In this document: in pieces, positions 34,901 through 46,900 of the stretch
Layout of the letters: every line of letters begins with the position of its first letter
Position numbering within the stretch: position 1 is the first letter of the stretch
Assembly: GCA_030248225.1 (NCBI GenBank)
Contig: JASANE010024940.1
Coordinates: 124,001-188,000, forward strand
Source: Trileptium ribeirensis
Taxonomy: Eukaryota; Nematoda; Enoplea; Enoplida; Thoracostomopsidae
Direction of reading: 5' to 3'
DNA: 64,000 nt
The notes under the pieces: generated by a model
Database searches by the model: none
The model's input: only the letters and a program-made list of their open reading frames with translations
Told to the model about the DNA's origin: nothing
Translations under genes and position numbers: made by a program

Positions 34901-37900
34901 CCTCCGAGGCTCCGACCCCCCCCCAAAAGGTCCAGCTATTCCCTCCCACCCTACATCTTCCTGCTGAGCCGTGAGCGTCGAACACCCCCGGTCGCCACGC
35001 ACACTCCCATAGTCCCGTCGACCGCCTCTATACCCGGGCGAGGACACGGCTACCCTTCCGACCTATTCCATGTATGATATACTTCCGCTTATATGATTAA
35101 CTTTAAACCCGAAAGGTATTGAAATTTTCTGGCTGATCATAGACCCCATAAATTTGAAAATTAGTGGTTGCTGAATTATTCGACGCGCATAGTAATTATC
35201 TGGATGCTAGTCGTATAACACTGTAAATTGACCAGTAATTTGATAATGTCTGTGTGTTCATAGATTACGAGCACTCGCTAAATTTAAAAATTCTTGGGGC
35301 ACCAAAAATAATCCAGTAATTTTGCTATGGTAACGCAAAAATTTAATGTCTAGCATATGTATCATATCGTTTTGTTACATATATATTGTTTATTTTATAT
35401 GTGTATGCATACAATTGGTCCAATTCTAAAATTACCATCGATTGTTACTGGTGCTACATAGGACAATAATGCATAAGTCCGCTTTACGTAAGTACAGCAT
35501 AATTGCTTTGTTGTGAAAATGAACTGACTCCTGCTAAAGTACCCGTTCGCGTTTTAGTCATCGTTTTCTCAGTTTTAGTGAGGCCGACATGGACTTTGCG
35601 ACGTATGACCGCAATTTGAGTAAGCTATCATTTGCATGCGTGTTTAGTAGATGCGTTTAGCAGATAGCATGCTGATTCGTACAGGTGTGGTCGCGTTCGA
35701 TGTGTTTATGAAAAGTACAAAAGAAAAACCACTGTGGAGTCGCTTTTTCAAGTGTACGCGGTCATGAAATTACGATAGTAAATCGTAAAGTAGTGAGCAT
35801 GAACAACGCTTACGTGTTCCCGTGTCGCAAATCGTGATCTTGTACATACGGTAAATATCATAATTTGTAAGCGGCCAGAGGTTTTAAGACTTCCGTGACG
35901 AGACTCGAAAATGGAAATGCCCAGGTCTACGTTCGTAATGCGATCTCACGCATATGTATATTTTTTAAAGTTTTGTAGCTATAGGAATGTTAATAGCTCT
36001 CTAAACTTGATGGGGAACGTTATAGCATCAGTAAGCAACAGATTGATCATAGGATACTAACCGAAGTATTCATTAAAATAGTACCCTGAATGAGTTTAAT
36101 ATATATAGGAAACAAAACTTAAGCTAAGACTTAAGCATGATTTTGTGAGATGTGGGAATTGTGCAGTTTTTGCTTCACCTTACGCCAATCGCAGCGGCTG
36201 TTCTAGACAATTTAATGGCACTTGGATATTTTACAATATATAACTAATGTAAATTATAACCCATATTCGCACTTTATTTTTCGAGCGTTTTACACAAGCA
36301 TTATGTGTCAGCGTAAAGTGTACATTTATCTGTTTTCACAGACTAACGGTGTCTTTCATTCAGCAGTTGCATGGATTGTACCTGCTGCTATTGCACCTAC
36401 AACTACGTGAAAATTAATATAACTAATAATTTAATGTTTATGTTAATTGGATTTAAAAGATAACACTTATACTAATCATTGGCTGTACCAAATCAATATA
36501 TGTGCAAGTAAGATGGGGTACACTACAGTCATTAATTATATTTAAACAACGCACATACAACAGTTAAATTCCACAAATCTGGATATGTCACTTGCGTTTG
36601 GCTTCGTCCCGTAAGGTGATACTTCTATGATGGCTATGATATATTGAACGGATATTACTCTAGACATTGACGAATGCGCTGACCAGTCCCACACGTGCCC
36701 TGCTTATGAACAATGTATCAACGAACCTGGCGGGTATCGCTGCGACTGCATCGACGGATACCAACGAAATACACAAACATCAATTTGTGAAGGTGAGGAT
36801 GTGTAGCGATTTTCGTAACTGAGTGCAGAAATTAAACACATGTCTACATTGTAAAACACTGGATATTTTTATTTAACATTTTATACACTCGGTCCATCAA
36901 AAAACAACATTCAGTGGAACGAGAAATGGTTTTTGAAACACAGACAATACTAAAATATTGGGTAATGATATGAAACATTTATACGCTGTACGACGACCTA
37001 TGCACAAAATCTCGAAACATTCTCATCCTCGGCGCCAGAAACTGCTGCACGTGCAACAATAAACAGTATGAGCGCCGGTACATCAGTAACTGTGTTCCAG
37101 GCGCTGCAAAGCAAACCATAGATGGACTTGTCTCTTCACTGTTTTATACAATTACTATTCCAACACAGCATTGCTCTTTTTTTGGTGGAGCTTTTTTTCG
37201 AATTTTTAGTAGTTTCTAATATTTTACTTTTATATTTTGGTACTGTTTAAATTTTTATAATCAGTGTTTTAGTGTGCAAATCCCAGCTATCAGACGGAAT
37301 GCTTAATTTAAAATTGTCCTATTTCGATTGGAAACGTACAATGTCACAATATACATTGACGGGAAATTGAAATAGGGTAAGCTCGGCTTGTATGAACACT
37401 TTTGACTTAAATAGATTTTACAACTGAGTTTACTCGGCTTGTACGGACACTCTGACAGGGTTGTATGGCCGCCAACAGGGTAGATGGACACCAGAAATAA
37501 ACGTATATTTCTTGTGATTAATTAGCTTATACATATTGTTTCGGCAACAAATACACATATATAAACACAGGAATACCACCCTAAAAAGTTTAATAAAGGT
37601 TATTAGCAATATAAAACTTATAGAAACACCTTTATGACATGATTAGCATTATTCATGCATTATGACGTATACGCAGGTTTGCCAATAGACGTAGTATTTT
37701 ATTTGATAGGCGCAACACACTCTAAATCTTAGTCCCGGCGTTCTCTTCAGTCGCCCAATAACGAAAAAGTGACCAGTTATAAAGTAAAAACCAAATTCTG
37801 GTTTAGCAACAAATTCCTGATTACGCCGTGTCATGGTTCAAAAACTTAACTCTAATACTAAAGTATGTAGTGTTGCATTTTGCGAGAACTTAAAATGATT

Positions 37901-40900
37901 TTTGCTTTAAACATTAAAAAATACAATCAGCATTACAAAATAGTCTATATAATTGTGCTGCACGAAACTTGCTGTATATCCGTAGGTCACTAGCCGCTTA
38001 GTGGACAAATGAAAAATCTTTTGCCACGAACCCGCACATTTTGTGCGCCCACGGGCCACAGTCTTTACACGCGTTCCACTCTTTGCAGTCCGGGTAAAGA
38101 CCACTGCAACTACTGCATTTTGGATGATGATTGTTAGACGGTGTCACCTGGCGAACCAGCCGCTGATGGTATCCACCACTTGTGGACGGACTCCGATTAT
38201 CTAACTAATGGTCACACTGTTCATCGTAGGCTTTGTGTTCAAATACAGCTTCGTCGGACGCATTCTGTTTAGTACAAGTTCAGCATGACTGCTGTTATGA
38301 TTGAGCGGTGTGACGCGATCTTGGAAATAAAACGTAACGTTTTATGGAGGTTAACATATGTTTTATTCAAATTTTGTCGGACATTAAGTGCTGCTTCGAC
38401 AGCGTAAGCAGGAAGTAAAGAATCATCTCGAGATATGACCTGAGGTTCTTCATCAAATTCGTTCCGACAGCCAGGCCATATTGCTTGCTCGATTCCGGTG
38501 TTTTCTTCGACACTGATATGTTGAGGAGTTGATGAGTTTTGTGGGACCAGAACAATTGGTACCGAACACAATTGTTCATTACATATTGTATCAGACTCCG
38601 CAACAAGAGCTGGCTTTGCCAGTAAGCTATCGGCTATTTTAAAGGGTGCATCCGGAATGGCGTTGAAGTCAAGTGGACACAATGCCGAAGCGGTGACCCG
38701 CTAATAGGTCTCTCTCGCTTGGTGGTTTCCATATAAGCGGGTGTAAAGATTCCTCCAAAATTAGCGGTACCAATCGCTCGTCACAGCGTATCAACCATCA
38801 GTTTTCGGCATCGCATAGAGAACAATAACATGAAGGGACCAAAAACCGCAACATATATTGGCGGCAAAATATGCGATGTATGGTTTGGCATCCTGATTTG
38901 AAGAGCTGAAATATCTCAGCTTTTAAGTAAAAGTTACCATCTAAATGCAGCCGTATTCGCCAATAATTTTAGACTATCAACCAGATTACAGCAGGAAAGT
39001 TCTGTTAATCGAGGACGAAACAGTTTTCCACAAACTGTGACTTGTAAGTAAGTCTTATTTGTAATTTCCCGGATCGGGTTTGGAAGTCCAGACCATTTGC
39101 GACCTCTACTATTAAAATGCCAATCCTGTCCATACAGGGTTTTACAGGGTTATATGGACACCAAATATGATTCGCAAACACGGTGTCCATAAAACTCTGT
39201 AGGTGTCCATACAACCCTAACATGATGTCCATATAACCGGATATGTGTCCATACAACCCAAACTTTATTTTCGGCCATAACACAACCTACATCAACCACA
39301 GCTTTTAATTGATGTGTTGTTGCTAATCTATACATCACAATGCACACAACATTATAAAAACAGTAAGAAAATATTCAATGTAGAATTGCTTATTGGTCTT
39401 CCAATATAGTCGATCAAATCATGGAAAACGAACAAAATTAAATAATAGTTTGATTGACACCATTTATTTAGCTCCAGTTTACGAGTAGATGCAAAGATTG
39501 AACAAAAAATGATGAACGTGAGCAAAATAAGACAAGCTTTCGATCGATATGTGATGAGTCTGAGTACTGCTAACCTAGACTAAGTTATAGGTCTTTAAAC
39601 GCGCTATGTGTCCATACCACCCTAAGTGTCCATACCAGCCGAGCTTACCCTATATCCTTAAGGCACTGACCCAAAAGCATGGGAATCGACTGTACATTGA
39701 AGGGATTGTTTCTTGTTTATAATTTTTACAGCATGCGAATACATTCATTAAAAATATAAAAAATTCGCCCGCAGATATAGCATACTAAAAGGTTTATTAA
39801 AAGCGACTTGCAATTTCAATGTTGCAAAATCATGTTTGCGATGAATATCTTTGCTTAGATCGGGAAAGTATCAATAATCGTAGTACTTATCTCGACATTA
39901 ATTGTGACTTTGAGATAACATGGCAAAACAATATCATTTAAACTGTGTCACCCGCGAAGGATCTGTAGCCTAAATGCGTCGATTAACTATAACTATATTG
40001 TATAGAGGGAATAGTTCGCTCTGCTGCTACTGATTTTTATTCATTGTATGCTTGCTGTCATACATTGTTGTTAAACAACAATGGCTCATATCAAACAATA
40101 CCGTGTGTTCCACTACAGGTTTACCATAAGTCGAACAACGAAAGCTGAAAGCAAAACCTTACTGCGTTAAACGTATTTTTGTGAAATAATGCGCGGTAAA
40201 AGAACACAACAATTACTTGCTTAAATAACACCTAGCAACGCAGTTTACACGTTAAATCTTTACTTTAGATATGTTTTTCAGATATCGACGAGTGCGGCGT
40301 AAAACAAGATGACTGTACTTCTAAGGCTAGCGGCGCGAACGTCAGCCTAATTTGTTCCAACACGATGGGCAGTTTCATATGCGAACCGCCACCTGGATTT
40401 GTTTATAAGAAACAGAATGATGTGATTGAAGGTATGACCCGACATATATAGCATACATGCTGCCGCTCTGAGATCTCGGAGAGGGAGTAGCCGGGACTGG
40501 TGGGGTCGTCTCATCAGTTGATATCCAGGGGTAGGGGGCGGTGACAAAAAGGTTAGCCCCCGCACCTATTTTTGCCAAGATCACCCCAATTTTTCCCAAA
40601 ATGATGCTAATTTTGACCAATTTTTGCAAAAATTTTGCGTGCGCCCGGGCGGGAGGGGTGATGGAGAGGAGGGAGGGGAGCGGTGCGGGGCCTCAGGAGC
40701 TAGGTGGTGCAGCAGAGCCTCAGGGGAAGGGGTGATGTAGAGCCTCAGGGGGTAGAGTGACTGTATACTGGTACCCTCGGGGAGCGTAGACCACGGCCTC
40801 GGGGGAGGGGTACCTGGCCTAAGGTTTTAAGGTGATACCTTCGGGGCGTGGGTATACCAGGGCCTCGGAGGGGGGTAAGCCCCCTGAACCCCTGCTTCTG

Positions 40901-43900
40901 TATGTATGATATATAATCAACCCAAAGTTTGGTTTCACCAAAAGTTGAAGAAATAACAGGTTTTTATCAAAGGAATAAACAATATCAATGGGACGTTATC
41001 CAGAAGCGACAACAGTTTATGACTGACACCGACAATAAACTGGATTTGCTGCACAACCATGACCGTGCTTTTTATAATGACAGCGAATTATTCCCACACA
41101 GAAAACGTAGAATCGGAGAAGGCGAGGTAAGCCGGGTTGGTATCCATGAATTTATCCAATCCACCAATTTTCGCCCATAATTTTCGCATTTTATCCAATA
41201 TTGCCTTAAACGTTTGGGTGGTAGGGCGCGGAGCCTCATAGGAGTAAATATGGCTAAGCGGAAGACAGAGCCTTAGGAGGTAACAACTTCACACCATATG
41301 AGCAGCTAAACCGTAGAAACTTATATTAATAAAATGTAAGCTAGATGAGTAGGGTCGATGGAATTCCATATTATACTACCTTTGAATGCATTATAAACAC
41401 ATAAAAGTTATACAAACATAAATTTAATCAACAAAAAATAATGCCTTCTTTATTGAAAGCCTATTGGTATCGATTACAAATCCCGAACATTGATGGATTA
41501 AACAGCAGATTCAACATAAGTAAATAGCTTATTGGCAGTAAGTTATTACGCGTCGTAAGACACTGAATGGTTTTGCATTCGTAGCTAAGTTCTTCGCGAG
41601 CTCAACCATTAAGGAATAGCCCGATTCCAGCACAAGTGATACTCAAAAACGCATTTTATATAAAAGGCAACGACGATTTAAAAACGAGCTAAAGGCACAA
41701 AGAGGTATTATCTGCTTATTTCTGATCAGCATAAGATATTTTATGAGCCAGCAGCTTTGAACCGGTGCCAACATATGACTTTATGTGTAAAATCTACTGT
41801 CGCAGGGTTTCCGGGAAATTTTCGACACGTATATAGGGTAAGTATGTCTAAGTGGATCTTTGCTAGTTCTATGTAATGTACCGTGTAATTTCCTAAAAAT
41901 ATCGTCCACCTAATTGTCTAAGGATTCTGTATTATTAGCGTATTTCTATAACGCTGACCACGAGCACAGCTAAACGAAATACAGGTTATAGCATAAATAA
42001 CACACAGTCAGAATGCGTAACATCAATATCTAAGCCGGATGCGTCTGCCAGTTTATAAACCCCAGGCCGGAAAGGAGTAACTAAGCTTTAAGAATTCTCA
42101 TCTACTTTTCAAAGTCATTTCCAGTTTCGAGGTAGTCCGACAATCTCCTACATTCCATATTCATGAAAATCAGAACTTTGTCAGGCGGAGTGACGTATGA
42201 TTCAAAATAGCCAATCGTTTTTTAGAGTAAAAATAATGTAAATAAAAATAATATGTGTCGGAGATCTTTAGCACTATTTCCAAGTGACAACGGTCTATTC
42301 AGCCGAGCAGCGAGGTTCCCCGTCAATGTCGATGATGCAAAGGTGGCGCTGAATCCTTGAGAAGTCGGATGAGTAAAACACCTGCTCCAATGATGATGAC
42401 AACAACCCTGGTAAACTTCGACGCGCATAGACTAGAAGGTACCTGGGATTCGGAGGAAGTGTATGTGGATCCAGGTAAAGAGTTTTGAAACAGCCAACAT
42501 GTTGGAAAAAAGAGGTGAAAACGTCTAACGGGAACAACTTGATCCAACCTGCCAAAGCCTCGCAGTCGCTAACAAAGGCGTCCGATCTCTGCTTGTTGCC
42601 CAGCGTTACGGAGACAATATCGAAACATACTAACCATAGGTGTCGGAGGTCAGGTCCGTCGGCTTGGGGTGTGGGGTGTAGATGGTCGGGGAAGGGGGTG
42701 CAGAAGTAGGACGGAGGATAAATTTTGAAAATATCAGGAACTCTAAAGTTTTTCCAATTTGAGAAAATTTTCTGCAATTTTTCGCACTTTGTGATAAATT
42801 TTTCCCATTTTCCACTTTTTTGCCATTTTACCTCAATTTTTGCGAATTTTTACTCTATTTTGCTTTTCTTGCTAATATTTTTCACGCGAGTTCGGTGGCG
42901 GCGGGAGTGGGCGAGGTTTCGCAGTGCGAATCCGTAAGAGTGTAGATTTCGCTTTGGGGTCTGACCCTTAGGGCAGTTACCACCCCCACCCCTGATCGAC
43001 ATTGGTGGATAAACCGTCCAAGTATTATTTTTGCTTCATTAGAGCTACGGCGTCAACGGAAGCATTGACACATACTCTAAACTCTCTAGCACAGTTTTTA
43101 TACGGGGTCCTTTGGAACATCACTAAGACTTTGTCGTAGTACAAAAAGATCAGTCTTTCAGTGGTTAAGCAATGGCAACTCACATCTACATAGTGTAAAT
43201 GTAATAACAAGGCAGCGAGGCGTGAGGTATAAATAGATACATAGACCTGTAGTGTACTGCACCATTGGGTTTGGCGAACAGTATGTAAAAACAAAAAAAT
43301 TAAATTCTTGATACTTAATGGGACACGGCCGTTTTATGTCCTTGTCAACGGTGATGTTAAGTTTAATAGGTCGAGAAACTTACTTTTAATGATATAACAT
43401 TAATGTTGCAGACATAAACGAATGTGAAAACGTAACAAACGAGTGCACACAGAAAGGCGGACCTATTGTTCACGAAGAATGCCACAACAATTGGGGATCT
43501 TACAATTGTCAGTGCCCACAAGGATTTGAAAGCAAGTTTGTCGATGGGAACGATAACTGTGTTGGTAGGTTAAATTTTCAGGATCACGGTGTAGCCTATA
43601 ATAAATAAGGTGAAAATTATTGATAAAATAAGGTGGTTTGACGTTTCTAACAATGCATGTGAGCTGTCTGATCGCTGTGTTGCGTTTGATTAAAATTTAC
43701 CCCAACTTTCCGCAGTTTCGAGCAATCATAACTAAATTTGAATCCATTTTGAACTAAAATGTTGCATTTAAACTGATATGCTACCACGGAAACTGTAAGT
43801 AGTATCAGCGTAGTAGCTGTAAATAATTGAATAACACCGCTGATATGGTCGTATTAACTTGGAACTATTCAAAGATCTTGATAGCCTCTAATTAATGGAC

Positions 43901-46900
43901 TCCACCTTGGGCGAACAAAATTAGAATTATATATTTTGATGATTTCAACTAAAATTGACAAAATTTGTGCTTTAGACGTCTGCAATGTATGTAAGTTTTC
44001 TAGGTCTTATAGCTACACTGTTAACTAATGAACAAGTGAAGAGTTCCGTCTACACTTCTTCTCGTTCAATGGGTTTAGAGAATCGCACATGCATGGGCGA
44101 GCAATTGTGTATATCTGCTATTCTAATTGCACAGTAGCGGCTGAATGTCACAATTTTCCACTAATGTTCGTCCAATTTTTTTTGTTATATCCAGCAGCTT
44201 AATATTGATGTAACACATTTTACTTAAATTTTCATTGTTCACCCTATTAAGATAGATTATGCCTGAGAAATTGAAACGCTCCTAAACTTCGTGACAGATT
44301 CAAAGCATTGTTTAATAAACTCGAAATGTGTTTAAATTGAAAATTTGCAAAGCTTCGGCTTTACACATTAGTACGATTTATAGACGTCAATGAGTGTGAT
44401 GCCGGCACTGATGACTGTAGATCAAAAGGTGGAAGTGTGTCAATGGTTTGCAACAACACTGTTGGCGGCTACAAATGCAATTGTCCGTCGGGCTACATGA
44501 AAAGTGGCCTAGACACATGTACCGGTAAAAACAGTTCGTTCATAAGTTGCTAACAAATATTTGCCTTTATGTTGCTAAATACTTTCAGCGCATAATGCTT
44601 GCCCATGAAAAATTCCACACAGTGAGCAATCTTCAAAAAATAGTTTACACAGAAAGCAATCAAATCACTGCTTTGTACCAATACCGATCATATAAAAGAT
44701 GGCCTGCGAAGTAAAGTCGCAAAACAATATAATACTATACTTTGTGTAGTTTGTGTTTGAAAATTTCGTTTGTGTTGTAATTAATTTTATCTATGTGCAT
44801 AAAAATTTTTTTAAAATATTGCATATTAGGTTACAGGAGTCTAGCTACAAAGTTCGATATCTACTATTACATTTAATTGTGAATTTACTTCCAATTACTT
44901 AAAGCCTTATTTGTCGCAAATATTGAGTAAGAGCGAGGAATTTTTTTCATCGCAGATAAGTAAACAGCATTAATGGTATGTTGTGCTGAGTAAAGAGTAA
45001 GCGCGAGGAATTTTTTTCATCGCAGATAGGTAAACAGCATTAATGGTATGTTGTGCTGAGTAAAGAATAAGCGCGAGGAATTTTTTTTCATCGCAGATAA
45101 GTAAACAGCATTAATGGTATGTAGTGCTGAGTAAAGAGTACGCGCGAGGAATTTCTTTCGTCGCAGATAAGTAAACAGCATTAATGGTATATTGTGCTGA
45201 GTAAAGAGTAAGCGCGAGGAATTTTTTTCATTTCAGATAAGTAAACAGCATTAATGGTATGTTGTGCTGAGTAAAGAGTAAGCGCGAGGAATTTTTTCAT
45301 CGCAGATAAGTAAACAGCATTAATGATATGTTGTGCTGAGTAAAGAGTAAGCGCGAGGAATTTTTTTCATCGCAGAAAAGTAAACAGCATTAATGGTATG
45401 TTGTTAAAGAGTAAGCGCGAGGAATTTTTTTCATCGCTGAAAAGTAAACAGCATTAATGGTATGTTGTGCTGAGTAAAGAGTAAGCGTGAGGAATTTTTT
45501 TTCATCGCAGATAAGTAAACAGCATTAATGGTATGTTGTGCTGAGTAAAGAGTAAGCGCGAGGAATTTTTTTCATCGCCGATAAGTAAACAGCATTAATG
45601 GTATGTTGTGCTGAGTAAAGAATAAGCGCGAGGAATTTTTTTCATCGCAGATAAGTAAACAGCATTAATGGTATGTTGTGCTGAGTAAAGAGTAAGCGCG
45701 AGGAATTTTTTTCGTCGCAGATAAGTAAACAGCATTAATGGTATGTTGTGCTGAGTAAAGAGTAAGCGCGAGGAATTTTTTTCATCGCAGATAAGTAAAC
45801 AGCATTAATGGTATGTTGTGCTGAGTAAACAGTAAACGCGAGGAATTTTTTTCATCGCAGATAAGTAAACAGCGTTAATGGTATGTTGTGCTGAGTAAAG
45901 AGTAAGCGCGAGGAATTTTTTTTATCGCAGATAAGTAAACAGTATTAATGGTATGTTGTGCTGAGTAAAGAGTAAGCGCGACGAATTTTTTTCATCGCAG
46001 ATAAGTAAACAGCATTAATGGTATGTTGTGCTGAGTAAAGAGTAAGCGTGAGGAATTTTTTTCATCGCAGATAAGTAAACAGCATTAATGGTATGTTGTG
46101 CTGAGTAAAGCGTAAGCGCGAGGAATTTTTTTCATCGCCGATAGGTAAACAGCATTAATGGCATGTTGTGCTGAGTAAAGAATAAGCGCGAGGAATTTTT
46201 TTCATCGCAGATAAGTAAACAGCATTAATGGTATGTTGTGCTGAGTAAATTGTAAGCGCGAGGAATTTTTTTCGTCGCAGATAAGTAAACAGCATTAATG
46301 GTATGTTGTGTTGAGTAAAGAGTAAGCGCGAGGAATTTTTTTCATCGCAGATAAGTAAACAGCATTAATGGTATGTTGTGCTGAGTAAAGAGTAAGCGCG
46401 AGGAATTTTTTTCATCGCAGATAAGTAAACAGCATTAATGGTATGTTGTGCTGAGTAAAGAGTAAACGCGAGGAATTTTTTTCATCGCAGATAAGTAAAC
46501 AGCGTTAATGGTATGTTGTGCTGAGTAAAGAGTAAGCGCGAGGAATTTTTTTCATCGCAGATAAGTAAACAGCATTAATGGTATGTTGTGCTGAGTAAAG
46601 AGTAAGCGCGAGGAATTTTTTTCATCGCAGATAAGTAAACAGCATTAATAGTATGTTGTGCTGAGTAAAGAGTAAGCGCGAGGATTTTTTTTCATCGCCG
46701 ATAAGTAAACAGCATTAATGGTATGTTGTGCTGAGTAAAGAATAAGCGCGAGGAATTTTTTCATCGCAGATAAGTAAACAGCATTAATGGTATGTTGTGC
46801 TGAGTAAAGAGTAAGCGCGAGGAATTTTTTTCGTCGCAGATAAGTAAACAGCATTAATGGTATGTTGTGCTGAGTAAAGAGTAAGCGCGAGGAATTTTTT

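Larger units (their letters stand above)
37375..39650 (-). mobile_element. pogo/Tc1-like DNA transposon relic with TIRs and TA target sites
   Basis: The ends GGGTAAGCTCGGCT at 37375 and its complement AGCCGAGCTTACCC ending 39650 are inverted repeats. They extend to about 27 bp with two mismatches and are flanked by TA on each side, the target of the Tc1/mariner/pogo superfamily. Subterminal copies of a TGTCCATACAACCC-like word (39180-39260, 37440-37490, 39608-39635) look like transposase-binding repeats. Inside, on the minus strand, is a degraded transposase C-terminus. At 2.28 kb with only a partial transposase, it is a non-autonomous, decayed copy in the intron after EGF module 4. Confidence 0.8.

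Noticed and set aside
35577..35623. Possible small exon after TTTTAG with GTAAGC donor
   Set aside because: The frame entered in phase 1 hits a stop, and the other frames do not fit neighbouring exons.
46645..46854. 69-codon antisense ORF
   Set aside because: Translation of the 70-bp satellite; the repeated peptide is a by-product.
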